DNA from: Amorphophallus konjac
Lineage: Eukaryota; Streptophyta; Magnoliopsida; Alismatales; Araceae
Reading direction: 5' to 3'
Assembly: GCA_022559845.1 (NCBI GenBank)
Contig: CM040128.1
Span: 220,519,643 to 220,583,642, forward strand
Length of the DNA stretch: 64,000 nucleotides
The notes under the pieces are model-generated. The model ran no database searches. It worked only from the letters and a program-made list of their open reading frames with translations, and had not been told where the DNA came from. The position numbers and the translations under genes are program-made. Shown piece by piece: positions 33,480 to 44,845 of the stretch (its first letter is position 1; each line of letters begins with the position of its first letter).

Positions 33480-33690
33480 GGTCGACCCCTGGGGTCGACC
33501 CCTGTAAAAATGGGGTCTGGCAGCTGAATGGGTCGACCCCTGGGGTCGACCCCCACCATTTCTGCAGGATGGGTCGACCCGACCCCAGGGGTCGACCCCC
33601 TTGCAGGGACTGGATGGGTCGACCCCTGGGGTCGACCCTCGGGCCTGCAGGGTTGCCCAGAAAATGGGTCGACCCCAGGGGTCGACCTTT
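33480..33690. repeat. Five 23-bp perfect or near-perfect GTCGAC palindromes, left LTR
   Basis: Each unit is GGGTCGACCCC, a single T or A, then the inverse arm, giving 11-bp arms around one base. Units start near 33480, 33530, 33571, 33617 and 33666, spaced about 41-51 bases apart by unrelated sequence. The third unit is expanded by a few bases relative to the other LTR. Confidence 0.88.
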
Positions 33691-35912
33691 GCAAGAACAG
33701 CAACGGTCATGACTTCCAAAAATCGCATGAAATCACCCAATTGAGGTCCAATTGAGTTGTAATCATAACCACATGCTATAGGAATCTTACTAGACATATT
33801 AGGGTCATAAAAATACAATTTTGAAACACGAATTTCAATAGAAATCAATTAAAACACAACCTATTCTATGATGAACACATGAAGACCTTATTCTTGACAT
33901 GCTGTTACTAAATCTTAAAATTCTCCCAACATACATAACGAAATTTGGGGCTTCTGGTGTCAAAAGAAAGCTAACTTGATGCTGAATCCAACCATGTATT
34001 ATAAGCTATATGTGGATCAAGATCTATAACTCAAAATCAGCCCGTAATACATGCTTTTACTTGAAGAACACACCAAAAGCTAGGTCTAGACATGTTGTTA
34101 CTCCGAACAGAAATTCTCTAGACATGTTGAAAGGAATTTAGGGCTTTTATAATCAATGGAAAGAGCACGAAAAACTCTACAAGATGCATGGATCAATTTC
34201 ATAATTACACCTTGAAAGCAGAACTTAATCGAAGAAGGAACAATGTTAACCCTAATCTAACATGCTTCTAACATGCTTCTACTAAACCTCGAAATACTCG
34301 CAGGATACTACATGATATTTGGGGCTTTATATATCAAAAGAAAGAGGACTTCATGCTGAACATTTTGATATATGATTTGCTATTTGAGCCCGAGAGAACC
34401 TACCTCAATTTGATGAAGAACAAGGAAGAACAAAGAAGGAAGAAAGAAAGAAGGAAGCCGACACCCACGCACTCAACGCGAGATATCTCCCAGATCTGAA
34501 AACTTCAGCGACTACCGCGGCAACCAAACGAAAATAGACTAGAAGGGCTTCATTTTGATAGTTTATACACGTTCTGGGATGGTCTGTGGAGAGAGGAATC
34601 GACGTCACAAGAGGCGTGTTAAACAAGGCGCCGAAATCAAGGACCAAGTCAAACTCGACCAGCCGCCTCAATTAGGGTTAGGGTTTCGAGCAATTTTTAG
34701 AGGGTTATTGAAGTTAAGATCATGGCCTTTAATTTGACACCAATTTCAGATCAAATGGTTGAGTATTAAGGTCAGATTTTGTGTTTGAAGTCAAGGTTAG
34801 GTAAAGGTTGAAAAGTGTGCATTTTTCACTTAAATCTTTAAATAGATCTTGCTACGGATTATTACTGGGTTAATCTCAGAAGAGAAATTTGTTACATACA
34901 TTGCCAGAAACCAAATTACCATTTTTATAGATTTTTACCAAGTAGAAGAATTTTCGATGGTACTATTCCAAGGAATAAAATATTATTTAATGAAACTCAC
35001 TTAAACGATAAATAGATCTAATTACATATTTTTACTGATAAAACTCAAGAAGGCAAAGTTGTTTCATAAATCATTCTCTATCAATTTACTATTTTTCTAG
35101 ATTTTTTTGAGAAAGTCGAAATTACACTAGCACTATTCACTGAGGAATATAATATTAATTTTTGAAATTCATTTATCTAAATTAAAAATTTACTATTTCA
35201 ATTAAATTTCAGATTTTAAAAACCGGGGTGTTACACCCTCCCCCACTTAAAGGAATTTGGTCCCCAAATTCACCGACTATTATCAATTATGTGAATGTTC
35301 GAACTAAGATGATCTTACTTATCAAAATAATGTTAACTATACAATTGATGACAAAAGGAATTAGCTAACTAAGATGATCTTATTCATTAAAAATAGCATG
35401 TTAACTATACAATTAAAAGAATTAGCTATAGCTAGGGGTAAAAGAGAGCGATACCATATACTAATACTACGCTTCTTCTTCTTATCACGTCGGGTTTCCT
35501 TACGACGGACTCGCCAGCCTTTTGCGGAACCGAAACTTAGCTTACCGGAACCACTCGGTTTCATTTTAAGAATTGGCTTAAAAACCTGCAAGATAGTTAT
35601 ATGGTTAACCTTTCATTACCCTTACGCGTAACGCAACACAATCTTGCATATATTTTTTTACTTACCCCACGATACTACCCAATCTCACCAGGTCGGGTTC
35701 TAAGACTTTAACAAGGTTAAGGGTCCTATGCACCTAGACATGACCAAAACTCGGTACCTGGCGGAGATAATTGATCCGAAGACCACTCGCGCAAGTGTGC
35801 GATCTTCCCGATAGGCGTAGCCTAACGTTCGGACAACACCTTTTTATATACCGGGTCATTGGGATGCAAGGCAAAACTTAGGAAGCCTAGAACTTAGGAA
35901 AACCTATACTCT

Positions 35913-36023
35913 TGGACAAAATCCAAGGGACTCAGGCAAGGAGGCAACACTTGGACAAAATCCAAGCGACTCAGGCAAGAGGCAACACTTGGACAAAATC
36001 CAAGCGACTCAGGCAAGGAGGCT
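35913..36023 (-). repeat. Three tandem 38-bp units with CTTGGA/TCCAAG stem
   Basis: Each unit holds CTTGGACAAAATCCAAG, a 6-bp stem with a 5-base loop, followed by the spacer GACTCAGGCAAGGAGGCAAC or a near copy. They lie directly downstream of the primer site in element sense, where packaging signals often sit. Confidence 0.78.
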
Positions 36024-36034
36024 CTGATACCAAA
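36022..36034 (-). other. Primer-binding site of compact element
   Basis: TTGGTATCAGAGC on the - strand, a few bases from the LTR end. It matches initiator methionine tRNA. Confidence 0.82.
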
Positions 36035-36036
36035 AT

Positions 36037-39000
36037 TGTCACGCCCCGAACCGATAGCAGCGGGAAGCGATGCTCGGAACGTGGCAAGAGACAAGTCACG
36101 ATAACAAGAGCGGAAGATAAATAATCACAATAAAATACAAAGAGGCCAGACACACATTTTGAGAAAATACGAACTCTTATTAATTTAAAAAGATATATTT
36201 TGACACCACTTACAATAAAAGATTCAAAATAAATAACAAAAAGAAATAACTAGACTAGCCAGACTCAAGAAAATGAAAGAGCAGACTCCAACTCTAGGTT
36301 CCAGGTTCCACTCGATCACACTGATCCATTTCCCAATGCACGTACCGATACTCGCAAAACCTGAAAAGGGTTAGAAGTAGGGGTGAGCAAAAAGCTCAGT
36401 AGGAATTATACTCTATCATCAGGCATAGTTTAAGTGATTAGCAAGTAAATTACAGTTTCATTTGCCATGCTAATAAGAGAAATAAATGACGATATAAAGA
36501 AACAACGATACTAAAACAGATCTTGCAAGGTCAAGAAATATAAAGGAACAGAATGGTAATACTTAAGAGGAATAACAAAGACAAGAATTTACTGCAGGAG
36601 ATAACGATAAAGAGTTGGCCATATCGAGGCAATTCAAGTCATGTCAAGCACGTATGTAATTTCATTTCCACGTCCAAGTAACAGTAAGTAAAGTAACAAC
36701 AAGTAGAGTATAGAACAGTGAAGAGTGGAAAGTGCAACGTAGTAGAGAGTAGTGGAGAGTAGTGAAGAGTAGTGGACAGTAGTGGACAGTAGTGGACAGT
36801 CCTAGATTTAACACATGTCATAGTACTGGTGCCAAATGCCACACCTAGTCAATCACCTCCCCGGGGGTACACTTAGTGTTCGGGCACTCCTCCCAAGACT
36901 AGACCGAGCCCTTAATTGTTTGCCAGGCATTGATTTCTTTGGATCAAAGATCCCACGAATCTAGACTTCCATAATTTATGGCCAGAATTCCAAGGTTTGA
37001 ACTATGTAGCAATAACAATTTCAAGTAGGAAGGAGATTCATTTCAGAATTTCAAGGTAAGCACAATCATCAAGAAGATTGAAAACCAAGTCACAATAAGA
37101 GTTAATCATGTTGCGCTACTGTAGTACAGCAGCTATCCAACAAGCTAATCAACATATTAATCCTAATTATCAAGTTAATATGTCAAAGATTATCCATTAT
37201 CATTTGCATTAAGCATAAGCCAAAAGAAGATTCAAGATGATGAGGTAAAGAACAAGCTCACAGGAATGAAGTAGCATGCATTAATCAGAAATTTAGTTAC
37301 ACCATTAGCCACTAATTATGTGAGTTTCTATTTAACCAATGTATGCGTCGAAATGAAGATGGTGAACGGCATGTTTTTACACTATGTTTGCAAGTAGGAA
37401 CCAATGTAAATTGAAATCATAAAGTTTCCAGAATAGGTCACTGGTTCTTCAAAAGTATAGTTTTCAATTGGTCTAAGTTCAATGGGTCGATTCCCTAATG
37501 GTCCGGATCGATCCTCGGGTCAAAAATGACAAAACTGGTTTTCTGGTGTATGGGTCGACCCCTGGGGTCGACCCCTGTAAAAATGGGGTCTGGCAGCTGA
37601 ATGGGTCGACCCCTGGGGTCGACCCCCACCATTTCTGCAGGATGGGTCGACCCCTGGGGTCGACCCCCTTGCAGGGACTGGATGGGTCGACCCCTGGGGT
37701 CGACCCTCGGGCCTGCAGGGTTGCCCAGAAAATGGGTCGACCCCAGGGGTCGACCCTTGCAAGAACAGCAACGGTCGTGACTTCCAAAAATCGCATGAAA
37801 TCACCCAATTGAGGTCCAATTGAGTTGTAATCATAACCACATGCTATAGGAATCTTACTAGACATATTAGGGTCATAAAAATACAATTTTGAAACATGAA
37901 TTTCAACAGAAATCAATTAAAACACAACCTATTCTATGATGAATACATGAAGACCTTATTCTTGACATGCTGTTACTAAATCTTAAAATTTTCCCAACAT
38001 ACATAACGAAATTTGGGGCTTCTGGTGTCAAAAGAAAGCTAACTTGATACTGAATCCAACCATGTATTATAAGCTATATGTGGATCAAGATCTATAACTC
38101 AAAATCAGCCCGCAATACATGCTTTTACTTGAAGAACACACCAAAAGCTAGGTCTAGACATGTTGTTACTCCGAACAGAAATTCTCTAGACATGTTGAAA
38201 GGAATTTAGGGCTTTTATAATCAATGGAAAGAGCACAAAAAACTCTACAAGATGCATGGATCAATTTCATAATTACACCTTGAAATCAGAACTTAATCGA
38301 AGAAGGAACAATGTTAACCCTAATCTAACATGCTTCTAACATGCTTCTACTAAACCTCGAAATACTCGCAGGATACTACATGATATTTGGGGCTTTATAT
38401 ATCAAAAGAAAGAGGACTTCATGCTGAACATTTTGATATATGATTTGCTATTTGAGCCCGAGAGAACCTACCTCAATTTGATGAAGAACAAGGAAGAACA
38501 AAGAAGGAAGAAAGAAAGAAGGAAGCCGACACCCACGCACTCAACGCGAGATATCTCCCAGATCTGAAAACTTCAGCGACTGCCGCGGCAACCAAATGAA
38601 AATAGACTGGAAGGGCTTCATTTTGATAGTTTATACATGTTCTGGGATGGTCTGTGGAGAGAGGAATCGACGCCACAAGAGGCGTGTTAAACAAGGCGCC
38701 GAAATCAAGGACCAAGTCAAACTCGACCAGCCGCCTCAATTAGGGTTAGGGTTTCAAGCAATTTTTAGAGGGTTATTGAAGTTAAAATCATGGCCTTTAA
38801 TTTGACACCAATTTCAGATCAAATGGTTGAGTATTAAGGTCGGATTTTGTGTTTGAAGTCATGGTTAGGTAAAAGTTGAGAAGTGTGGATTTTTCACTTA
38901 AATCTTTAAATAGGTCTTGCTACGGATTATTACTGGGTTAATCTCAGAAGAGAAATTTGTTACATACATTGCCAGAAACCAAATTACCATTTTTATAGAT

Positions 39001-39303
39001 TTTTACCAAGTAGAAGAATTTTCGATGGTACTATTCCAAGGAATAAAATATTATTTAATGAAACTCACTTAAACGATAAATAGATCTAATTACAGATTTT
39101 TACTGATAAAACTCAAGAAGGCAAAGTTGTTTCATAAATCATTCTCTATCAATTTACTATTTTTCTTGATTTTTGTGAGAAAGTCGAAATTACACTAGCA
39201 CTATTCACTTAGGAATATAATATTAATTTCCGAAATTCATTTATCTAAATTAAAAATTTACTATTTCAATTAAATTTCAGATTTTAAAAACAAGGGCGTT
39301 ACA
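36037..39303 (-). repeat. 5' LTR of compact element
   Basis: 3267 bp, nearly identical to 31964-35235, with mostly single-base transitions between them. It starts TGTAACGCCC at 39303 (- strand) and ends GGGGCGTGACA at 36037. It is bordered by GACTC on the outer side. Confidence 0.88.
37553..37757. repeat. Five GTCGAC palindromes, right LTR
   Basis: The same five units as in the left LTR. Here the third unit is a regular 23-bp palindrome. Four units have T and the last has A as the central base. Confidence 0.88.
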
Positions 39304-39308
39304 GACTC

Positions 39309-41028
39309 TCTATCTGCACATGCATTTTCGGACTTGAAATATGATTACTTTACTTTGGCTCAACTTTTTAACAGCAAGAGTGGTCAGGTTTAATCCACAC
39401 CTTTTTACACGAGGAAACACATGGATCATATGTCAGAAACCCCGATTACTCAGTGTGTTAACCATTCAACTTCCTTTGGAATGGAGATTAATCAAAATAG
39501 CACTTTTCAATGTCAACCACTTCACGTCTTAGGTGACATGCATCCGACTTACTCAGTGAGTTTGATCATTGCTCTGTCTTTTTTTTCCTTTTTTTTTACT
39601 TCAGATTAGAGTTTCACTTAAGCCGTTTTATGCGAACTCTCTTCATTTCTGCAATGGGGAGGCTCGATTACTAGGCTAGATTTTCCTCCTTTCTTTTTGC
39701 ATGATCGCACTTTTTCATATGAGGTAGGTAGCCTTTTTCACGACATTAGTCTTCAAAGAAGATGCAAGATTTTAAGTTTCACAAAAACGTTAAAAAGGAT
39801 TTTCTATATCCTTATAAATGATATTCATCAAAGACATTTCAATGCAGAAATTTATTAAAGTTTAATTTCAAGTGTATGCTGAAAATTATGCTACATACAT
39901 GATCATTAAGCTCCCTCTAAATATATGCACTTATCAGAATAATTTCTCCCCCTAAGTGTATGACATATCGCACACAAGTCATGAATCAAGTGTAGCTTGT
40001 TTATCAAGGGAATATGTGGTCATAGAGCTTTCCAAAGGGTTTGATATCACGTATATGTCATGCAAGCACACTTTGGGAGAATGCAACATACAAGGCATAC
40101 CTCGATGCATGCGCACATGAAATCCTGTCATTCATGCAGATGTAACTGTAAATTCTAGATGCAGACACACAATTTGCACAAGAAATAAACAACATGCATG
40201 TGTGACATCTAACAAATGCAATTTCCATTTTATACATGAAATACATGAATGAGATGCAAGTTCCATTTTATGCATCTAATGCCCTATATGCATAAACATG
40301 CAAAATGCACCTAAATGCGTATGATCAGATGTCCAATAAATTTATTTCAACTGAAAAACTGAAGCATGGAATTTTGTTTCAACCTCCCCCTGAGAAGATG
40401 CATTCGAAGGAATAATCAGAGATTAAGACAATTATGGCTGCTACAAGCAAACAGAGATATCAATCAGTGATCAGGTAGACAGACTGGCTGAGTCTGTTGA
40501 CTGAGAATGAAGAAGGTTGTCCCAAACAGATAGACTTCAGTTGATAGGGCACATGATCAGGTCGACTGATCTGCACAAACAAAAGCACAAGCATTAGCCA
40601 AAATTGAGTTCGATCAATAAGGATGGACATCAGGTCGACAGACCTATGTGGTTAGAAACTCAAACATAATTTATTGATTGAACAAAAGAAGGATTTGGAC
40701 TTTTGTTGACAAGAGGAGGATTTCTGAATAAGACTTGATGATGATTCTAGACAATACTGACACTAGAATATGTGTCCACATGATTGATGAATTCAGATTC
40801 CAACAAGGACATCATCAAGCAGCTGAAAATAAAGCAATATCAGACTCAATTATGATTCATTGTAGTTCAGAAGTTGTGACATTTCTTATACAAGGTAATT
40901 TATCAAAACCAACTTATTAGCTTTGCAAATCATAAACACTGAATTCATTATCCAATTTTATTCCAACCAAGCCAAAAGTTTCCCCAAGAACTACACATTA
41001 GAATGCATTGATTTCTCTTACTAGGCGG
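39309..41028 (-). other. Sirevirus B internal sequence, no recognisable gene
   Basis: AT-rich, with two further polypurine-like tracts (39944 and 40384) and scattered GTCGAC words (40558, 40633). I searched both strands for integrase, RT or RNase H motifs and saw none. It joins gag at 41029. Confidence 0.5.
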
Positions 41029-42168
41029 AGTATGGTCTCTCGCATAGTGATAATTTCTAGACAGACTTAATTTATCCTTTCATAAATCACCATTTGATAT
41101 ACCAAAAGATTCATATGCATGCAAAGCACTAATCAGCCACAACAAATTTTCATAATGAATATTGAGCACATTTTTCAGAGATGAAATATGCAATTTAGAA
41201 CTAGCAATTTCTTCCTCACATGCTATTACCTTAGTGCTCAACATGCCATTCACATGCTTGTAATTTTCAATCTCTAGTCTAAGGAAATTCAATTTTTCAG
41301 AGTCATCATCCACAATGCACTTTCCTTTTTCATAGGCCAAGAACCTATCATTCAACTCTTCATTTTGTTTTCTCAATTCTTCATTTTCTTCAATGATCCT
41401 ATCCTTCTTAATCAATTCATCAAGAAGAGTTTGATCAGTTGACATAGATTCCAATTTAACTTTGAGTTCTCTTTCAATTTCATCAAGTTTAGAGATTTTA
41501 ACCATAAGAGTTACATTTTCTGCTCTCAAGCTAGCAATTAGTTCCTTATGCACATCTGTGTCAAACAATAGAGATTCATTCAATTTTTCAAGTTCTACAC
41601 ATTTTTCATAGGAGGAGTTATCATGAAGATTGTTTTCAAGTTTCTTTTTCAATTTCTTATTTTCATATTTTATTTTCTTGTACCTATCTAACAGTTCTTC
41701 ATAAACATTCATTAATTCATCAAGAGATATTTCATCAGTTTCAGAACTTACCTCTTGTTCTTCCTCGCTTGCATGTTCACTATTATTTGCCACCAAGCAT
41801 TCCTTCTCCATCTTCCCTTCATGATGTTTGATCAGGCAGTCCCATATCTCCTTGGCTGTCCTGCAGGTAGATACAAAGGGAAATGAATTAGAATCAACAA
41901 CAACTTTCATGAGGTTCAGAACTTTAAGGTTATCATTATTTTTGGTCCTATGTTCACTAGTCTATTTAGATTTATCTCTAGGTAATTCATGATGACCATG
42001 AGAAACAAGTTTCCACAACTTGGGATCATGAGAATTAATAACTCTACACATTCTTCCTAACCCCAAACCATAATAAGAACCATTAAAAATCGGTGGAGAA
42101 TTCATTGAAAATTATTCGACAGATGGACACATGGCTGAAATTGCGCTGGGATCTCCTCTGTAGATCGT
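41029..42168 (-). pseudogene. Sirevirus B gag with the same in-frame central deletion
   Basis: The original start codon has changed from ATG to ACG at 42168. The N-terminal part is damaged by stops. From 41910 to 41080 the frame is open for 276 codons and runs straight across the deletion point: AKEIWDCLIKHHEGK then MEKECLVANNSEHASEEEQ. The rest is a long coiled coil (ELLDRYKKIKYENKKLKKKL, ERELKVKLESMSTDQTLLDE). The zinc-knuckle array of Sirevirus A is absent: sequence corresponding to A 25275-26678 is missing at about 41174. Gag forms the particle. This one lacks any RNA-binding knuckle. Confidence 0.82.
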
Positions 42169-42206
42169 TAGATCTAGATGAAATAGAGCCTTGCTTTGAT
42201 TCCAAT

Positions 42207-42639
42207 TGTTGGGTCCCTTAGTGCAAGCACAATCAAGAGGGGGGGTGAATTGATTTCGCCCTATTTAAAAATTTAACTAGATGACACTCTATTTAGAGCA
42301 GACATCGGATTGAACACAACTCTTAGAAGCAATTAAGCGAGACTTAGATTCTCTATGTATCAAATTGTCGACATTAAGAAATGAATGTGGCTTGATGAAC
42401 CAAACTTAACTTAGCTATTTGCGTGTGCAGATTAAATCTGTGTAGCAGTGTAATCAATTCAGTGTGTATGATAGTGTCAATTTGAACTTGTGAATGGAGA
42501 TAGAAGAAATGGACAATCATACATGCATTCAGATATGGACACAGTGATTTTTAAGGTGGTTCGGGACCACAGCCGGGCTTCCTACGTCCACCCCTCACCA
42601 AAACTCGGTGAGGCTTCCTACACTGCAAGTTCAACAACA
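42207..42639 (-). repeat. Sirevirus B 5' LTR, part next to primer site
   Basis: It aligns with 27704-28130 of the shared LTR and ends GGGACCCAACA at 42207. The adjoining primer site is mutated (TGGAATCAAAGC on the - strand). Confidence 0.8.
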
Positions 42640-42769
42640 TGTTGGATCTCTGGTTTTGATGATGACAGCTATGAATTTTGATGTAATGATATGAACTCTG
42701 AATCTTAAACATATTGAACAGGTGTCACATTCATGGTACATTCATGGTACTGATGTAGACAGATCGACG

Positions 42770-43225
42770 CATCAAATGGTGCATCGATGCAGCACAGTAT
42801 GACAAAGCATCAGCACAAGACATCAGGTTGGAGCAGGACCACCACTGCCTCGAGGCAGTGATGCCCAATCAAGCTACTTCTAGATTTCTACATCGATGCA
42901 ACAGAGAACTACCTCGACGCAGTGATACTCAAAGAAACCTACTCCAAAGCCCTGCCTCGACATAGCAGAATACTGTCTCGATGCATCAAGTTCAAATCTG
43001 ATTTGCAAAAGAACATCACCTCGATGCATCAAGAAGCTGCCTCGATGCACCAAGTCAAATCCAGCAGTCAATGCTCTTTTGCCCAAAAGGCTCTACCTTC
43101 ACACTGCACCGACGCATCTGAGAAATGCCTCGATGCACTCAGCTCAGAACCAGCATTTGGGAACTGGTAATGTCAAAGCATCAATGAGCTGCCTCGACCT
43201 GTCTTCCCAAAACGTCGAAGCATCA
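42770..43225. repeat. CCTCGATGCATC word field
   Basis: About a dozen copies of TCGATGCA, TCGACGCA or CTCGATGCATC in 450 bp, upstream of the TATA box. In the inverted tail the word forms a perfect 16-bp palindrome, GATGCATCGATGCATC, at 44207-44222. Confidence 0.75.
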
Positions 43226-43420
43226 ATGCATTTCAGCAAAGCACGTGAGCAACTTAAAGGAGTAAGGTGCTTTCTAACTCAAGTGAATCACTTAGATTCC
43301 CAGGCCACGTGGCAATCTCTAAAGAGGATTTCTGAAGAAGAATATTTAGAAATGACACCTGGACTAATGAAGCTCCAGATCTGAAGATAATCCTCTTTAT
43401 GAAATTATCAAACTCTGTCC

Positions 43421-43432
43421 CATATATATATG
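43421..43432 (+). promoter_or_regulatory. TATA box in LTR composite
   Basis: CATATATATATG follows the word field and precedes a purine-rich leader, the same order as in Sirevirus C at 61709. Confidence 0.5.
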
Positions 43433-44362
43433 CCGCGTCCATCTTCGAAGAAAATAGAAAAAGAAGAAGAAGAAGGGGAAGAAAGAGGAGAATCGGTATA
43501 GCTGCAAAGAGAGCCAGCCTGTGAGAAAAACCAGATAGAATACTGTGAGAGAAGAAGAGAAAGAAGAAGAGGAAGTGGAAGAGAAAGATCGAGAGATTCC
43601 AGATCTGAAGTCTATTCCGTGAGATTGAGTGCAACCAGAGCTAAAGAGATTGAGGATCAGTTCGTCCATTGGCTTCAGGATCAAATCTAAGCCAATTTGC
43701 TCATTTAGAGATACATTGTTTCTAGCTGTTTCCGTTGTCTTTTCTTTTTTCTTCTCATTTGATTGTTTCCCATTTTTTTATGTTCTTCCGATACCCTGTT
43801 TGAGGATCGGTTCCCTTCTAAGAGATTAGAAGAAGGGTGAGTGTATCTCCGGGGTTCCTCTGTGTAGTCAGAGGAAGGGCGACTTGGTCTCTGGGAGTTC
43901 CCTTTGGGTTTATCAGAGGAAATGAGATTTGTTCTCCGGGTTCCCTCTGTGGTTCAAAGGAAGAGAGGACTGGTCCTCTGGTTGTGGGCAACTGGGTGTT
44001 GCTCACATTTCCTTCTGAGATCTCAGAAGAAGGAAGGAGTGTGTTCCTTCGGGTCAAATTGTGTGTTAGTTCTTGTTTGCAGACTGAGTCTGCGTTCTTG
44101 CTGTATGCAAGGGAATCCTCACTCTGTTCGAGTGAGGGGTGGATGTCGTTGAGGCAGTGATGACTTTTCTTTTCTACTACGTAGATGCATTGGCTTGGTT
44201 TTTCTTGATGCATCGATGCATCGTGCCAGAAAGTCAACTTGTATTTATGTGATCCAATAGATACCAAAGAGTCAGTGTGCCTATTCATTATGTAAAAAAT
44301 CATAGTCCATTATCTCTTATCACAATCAATAGTATGTCATCATCAAAACTAGAGATCCAACA

Positions 44363-44845
44363 GGATGAACCCCCCCCCCCCCACACTGACACACTGTTTT
44401 CATAGCAACATACGGGGATGAACCCCAAACCACACACTCACACGTTGCCGGACCGCAGCAACACACGGGGATGAACCCCAAGACAAACACACGATGCTAA
44501 GATGCAACAACACATGGGGACGAACCCCAAAATAAGCATAAATGCTGACAAACAACTTGATTCGAGGAATAGACTCCTCGACCACATACACACGGCTGCT
44601 CAGTAACCAAACACACTCTGATCCCTAAAATAGGGTATCAGAAGTCGTTGAAATCACAGCTACTCCACACGGTTACCAGATGAAGAATTTCAAAAAGAAA
44701 ACAGCAAATCGAAACGATACAACGCAAAATGTAGCTTCAGATAGGAATCTAGAAGCTGTAAATGTAGATCTGGACTCAGATCTAGAACTACTATGCCTTT
44801 CTATTCAGTGGCCAGACAGTGACTTGGGGAAGAAGACTCTCTCAA
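44363..44845 (-). repeat. Sirevirus B 5' LTR, second part
   Basis: It aligns with 28180-28646 of the shared LTR, including the GGGGATGAACCCC repeats and AAGAAGACTCTCTCAA, and is cut by the CACTA end. The remainder of this LTR is not in the window. Confidence 0.78.

Larger units (their letters stand above)
31964..35235 (-). repeat. 3' LTR of compact element
   Basis: It begins on the - strand TGTAACACCCCGG at 35235 and ends CGGGGCGTGACA at 31964. It contains a 10-bp tandem array (32671-32727) and five large GTCGAC palindromes (33480-33690). Short frames on both strands across the palindromes give artificial GSTPGVDP-type repeats and are not genes. Confidence 0.88.
35236..36036 (-). other. Internal region of compact element
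   Basis: 801 bp between the LTRs. Next to the left LTR is the polypurine tract (35236-35250, AAGTGGGGGAGGG on the - strand). A 76-codon - strand frame (35591-35361) with an RRKETRRDKKKKRS basic stretch is the only candidate peptide. I do not recognise it and it may be chance. Near the primer end are three tandem copies of a 38-bp hairpin unit. Confidence 0.75.
31964..39303 (-). mobile_element. Compact non-autonomous LTR element (LARD-like), intact ends
   Basis: Two LTRs of 3272 and 3267 bp enclose only 801 bp. The target-site duplication GACTC is perfect (31959-31963 and 39304-39308). A primer site for initiator methionine tRNA and a polypurine tract are present, and the ends read TGTAACACCCC...GGGGCGTGACA in sense orientation. 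The LTRs differ at roughly one base per hundred by eye, so the insertion is recent compared with its surroundings. Its LTR termini and primer-site type resemble the Tekay elements, so a Tekay-like helper is plausible. It has no gag or pol. Confidence 0.9.
42640..44362. mobile_element. Sirevirus LTR composite with inverted ends
   Basis: From 42640 to about 44150 this is a + strand Sirevirus LTR related to 60479-62508. It starts TGTTGGATCTCTGGTTTTGA, carries TCGATGCA words, a TATA box at 43421 and the leader features GCAGACTGAGTCTGC and GAGTGAGGGGTGGATGT. The last 200 bp (about 44160-44362) are the start of a similar LTR in the opposite direction, so both outer ends are 27-bp inverted copies. 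No target duplication is visible. Confidence 0.7.
30865..44845 (-). mobile_element. Sirevirus B (Ty1/copia), non-autonomous, interrupted
   Basis: In - strand order: 5' LTR (44845-44363 and 42639-42207), primer site, gag (42168-41029), then 41028-39309 and 31963-30865 without recognisable pol, then polypurine tracts and the shared LTR 27704-30864. It is interrupted by a compact LTR element at 31964-39303, by the LTR composite at 42640-44362 and by a CACTA end at 44846. The internal region is about 4 kb once the insertion is removed and lacks protease, integrase and RT, so it depended on other elements. Confidence 0.78.

Noticed and set aside
33480..33690. CRISPR-like array (regular repeats with unique spacers)
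   Set aside because: The repeats are perfect palindromes within LTRs of a plant retroelement and are duplicated in both LTRs. There is no leader or cas gene.
33422..33848. Open frames on both strands with GSTPGVDP-like amino acid repeats (also 37479-37916)
   Set aside because: They are translations of the GTCGAC palindromes inside LTRs and occur in several frames on both strands. They have no start context, splice or domain support.
40735..40920. 61-codon + strand frame in Sirevirus B internal sequence
   Set aside because: No retroelement motif on either strand, and it is of a length expected by chance in AT-rich DNA.
43254..43634. Hydrophobic 126-codon - strand frame resembling membrane segments
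   Set aside because: It is the antisense of a purine-rich GAAGAA leader in a Sirevirus LTR, so phenylalanine and leucine runs are artefacts.
43818..44303. 161-codon - strand frame
   Set aside because: It crosses the junction of two opposed LTR fragments and has no motif.
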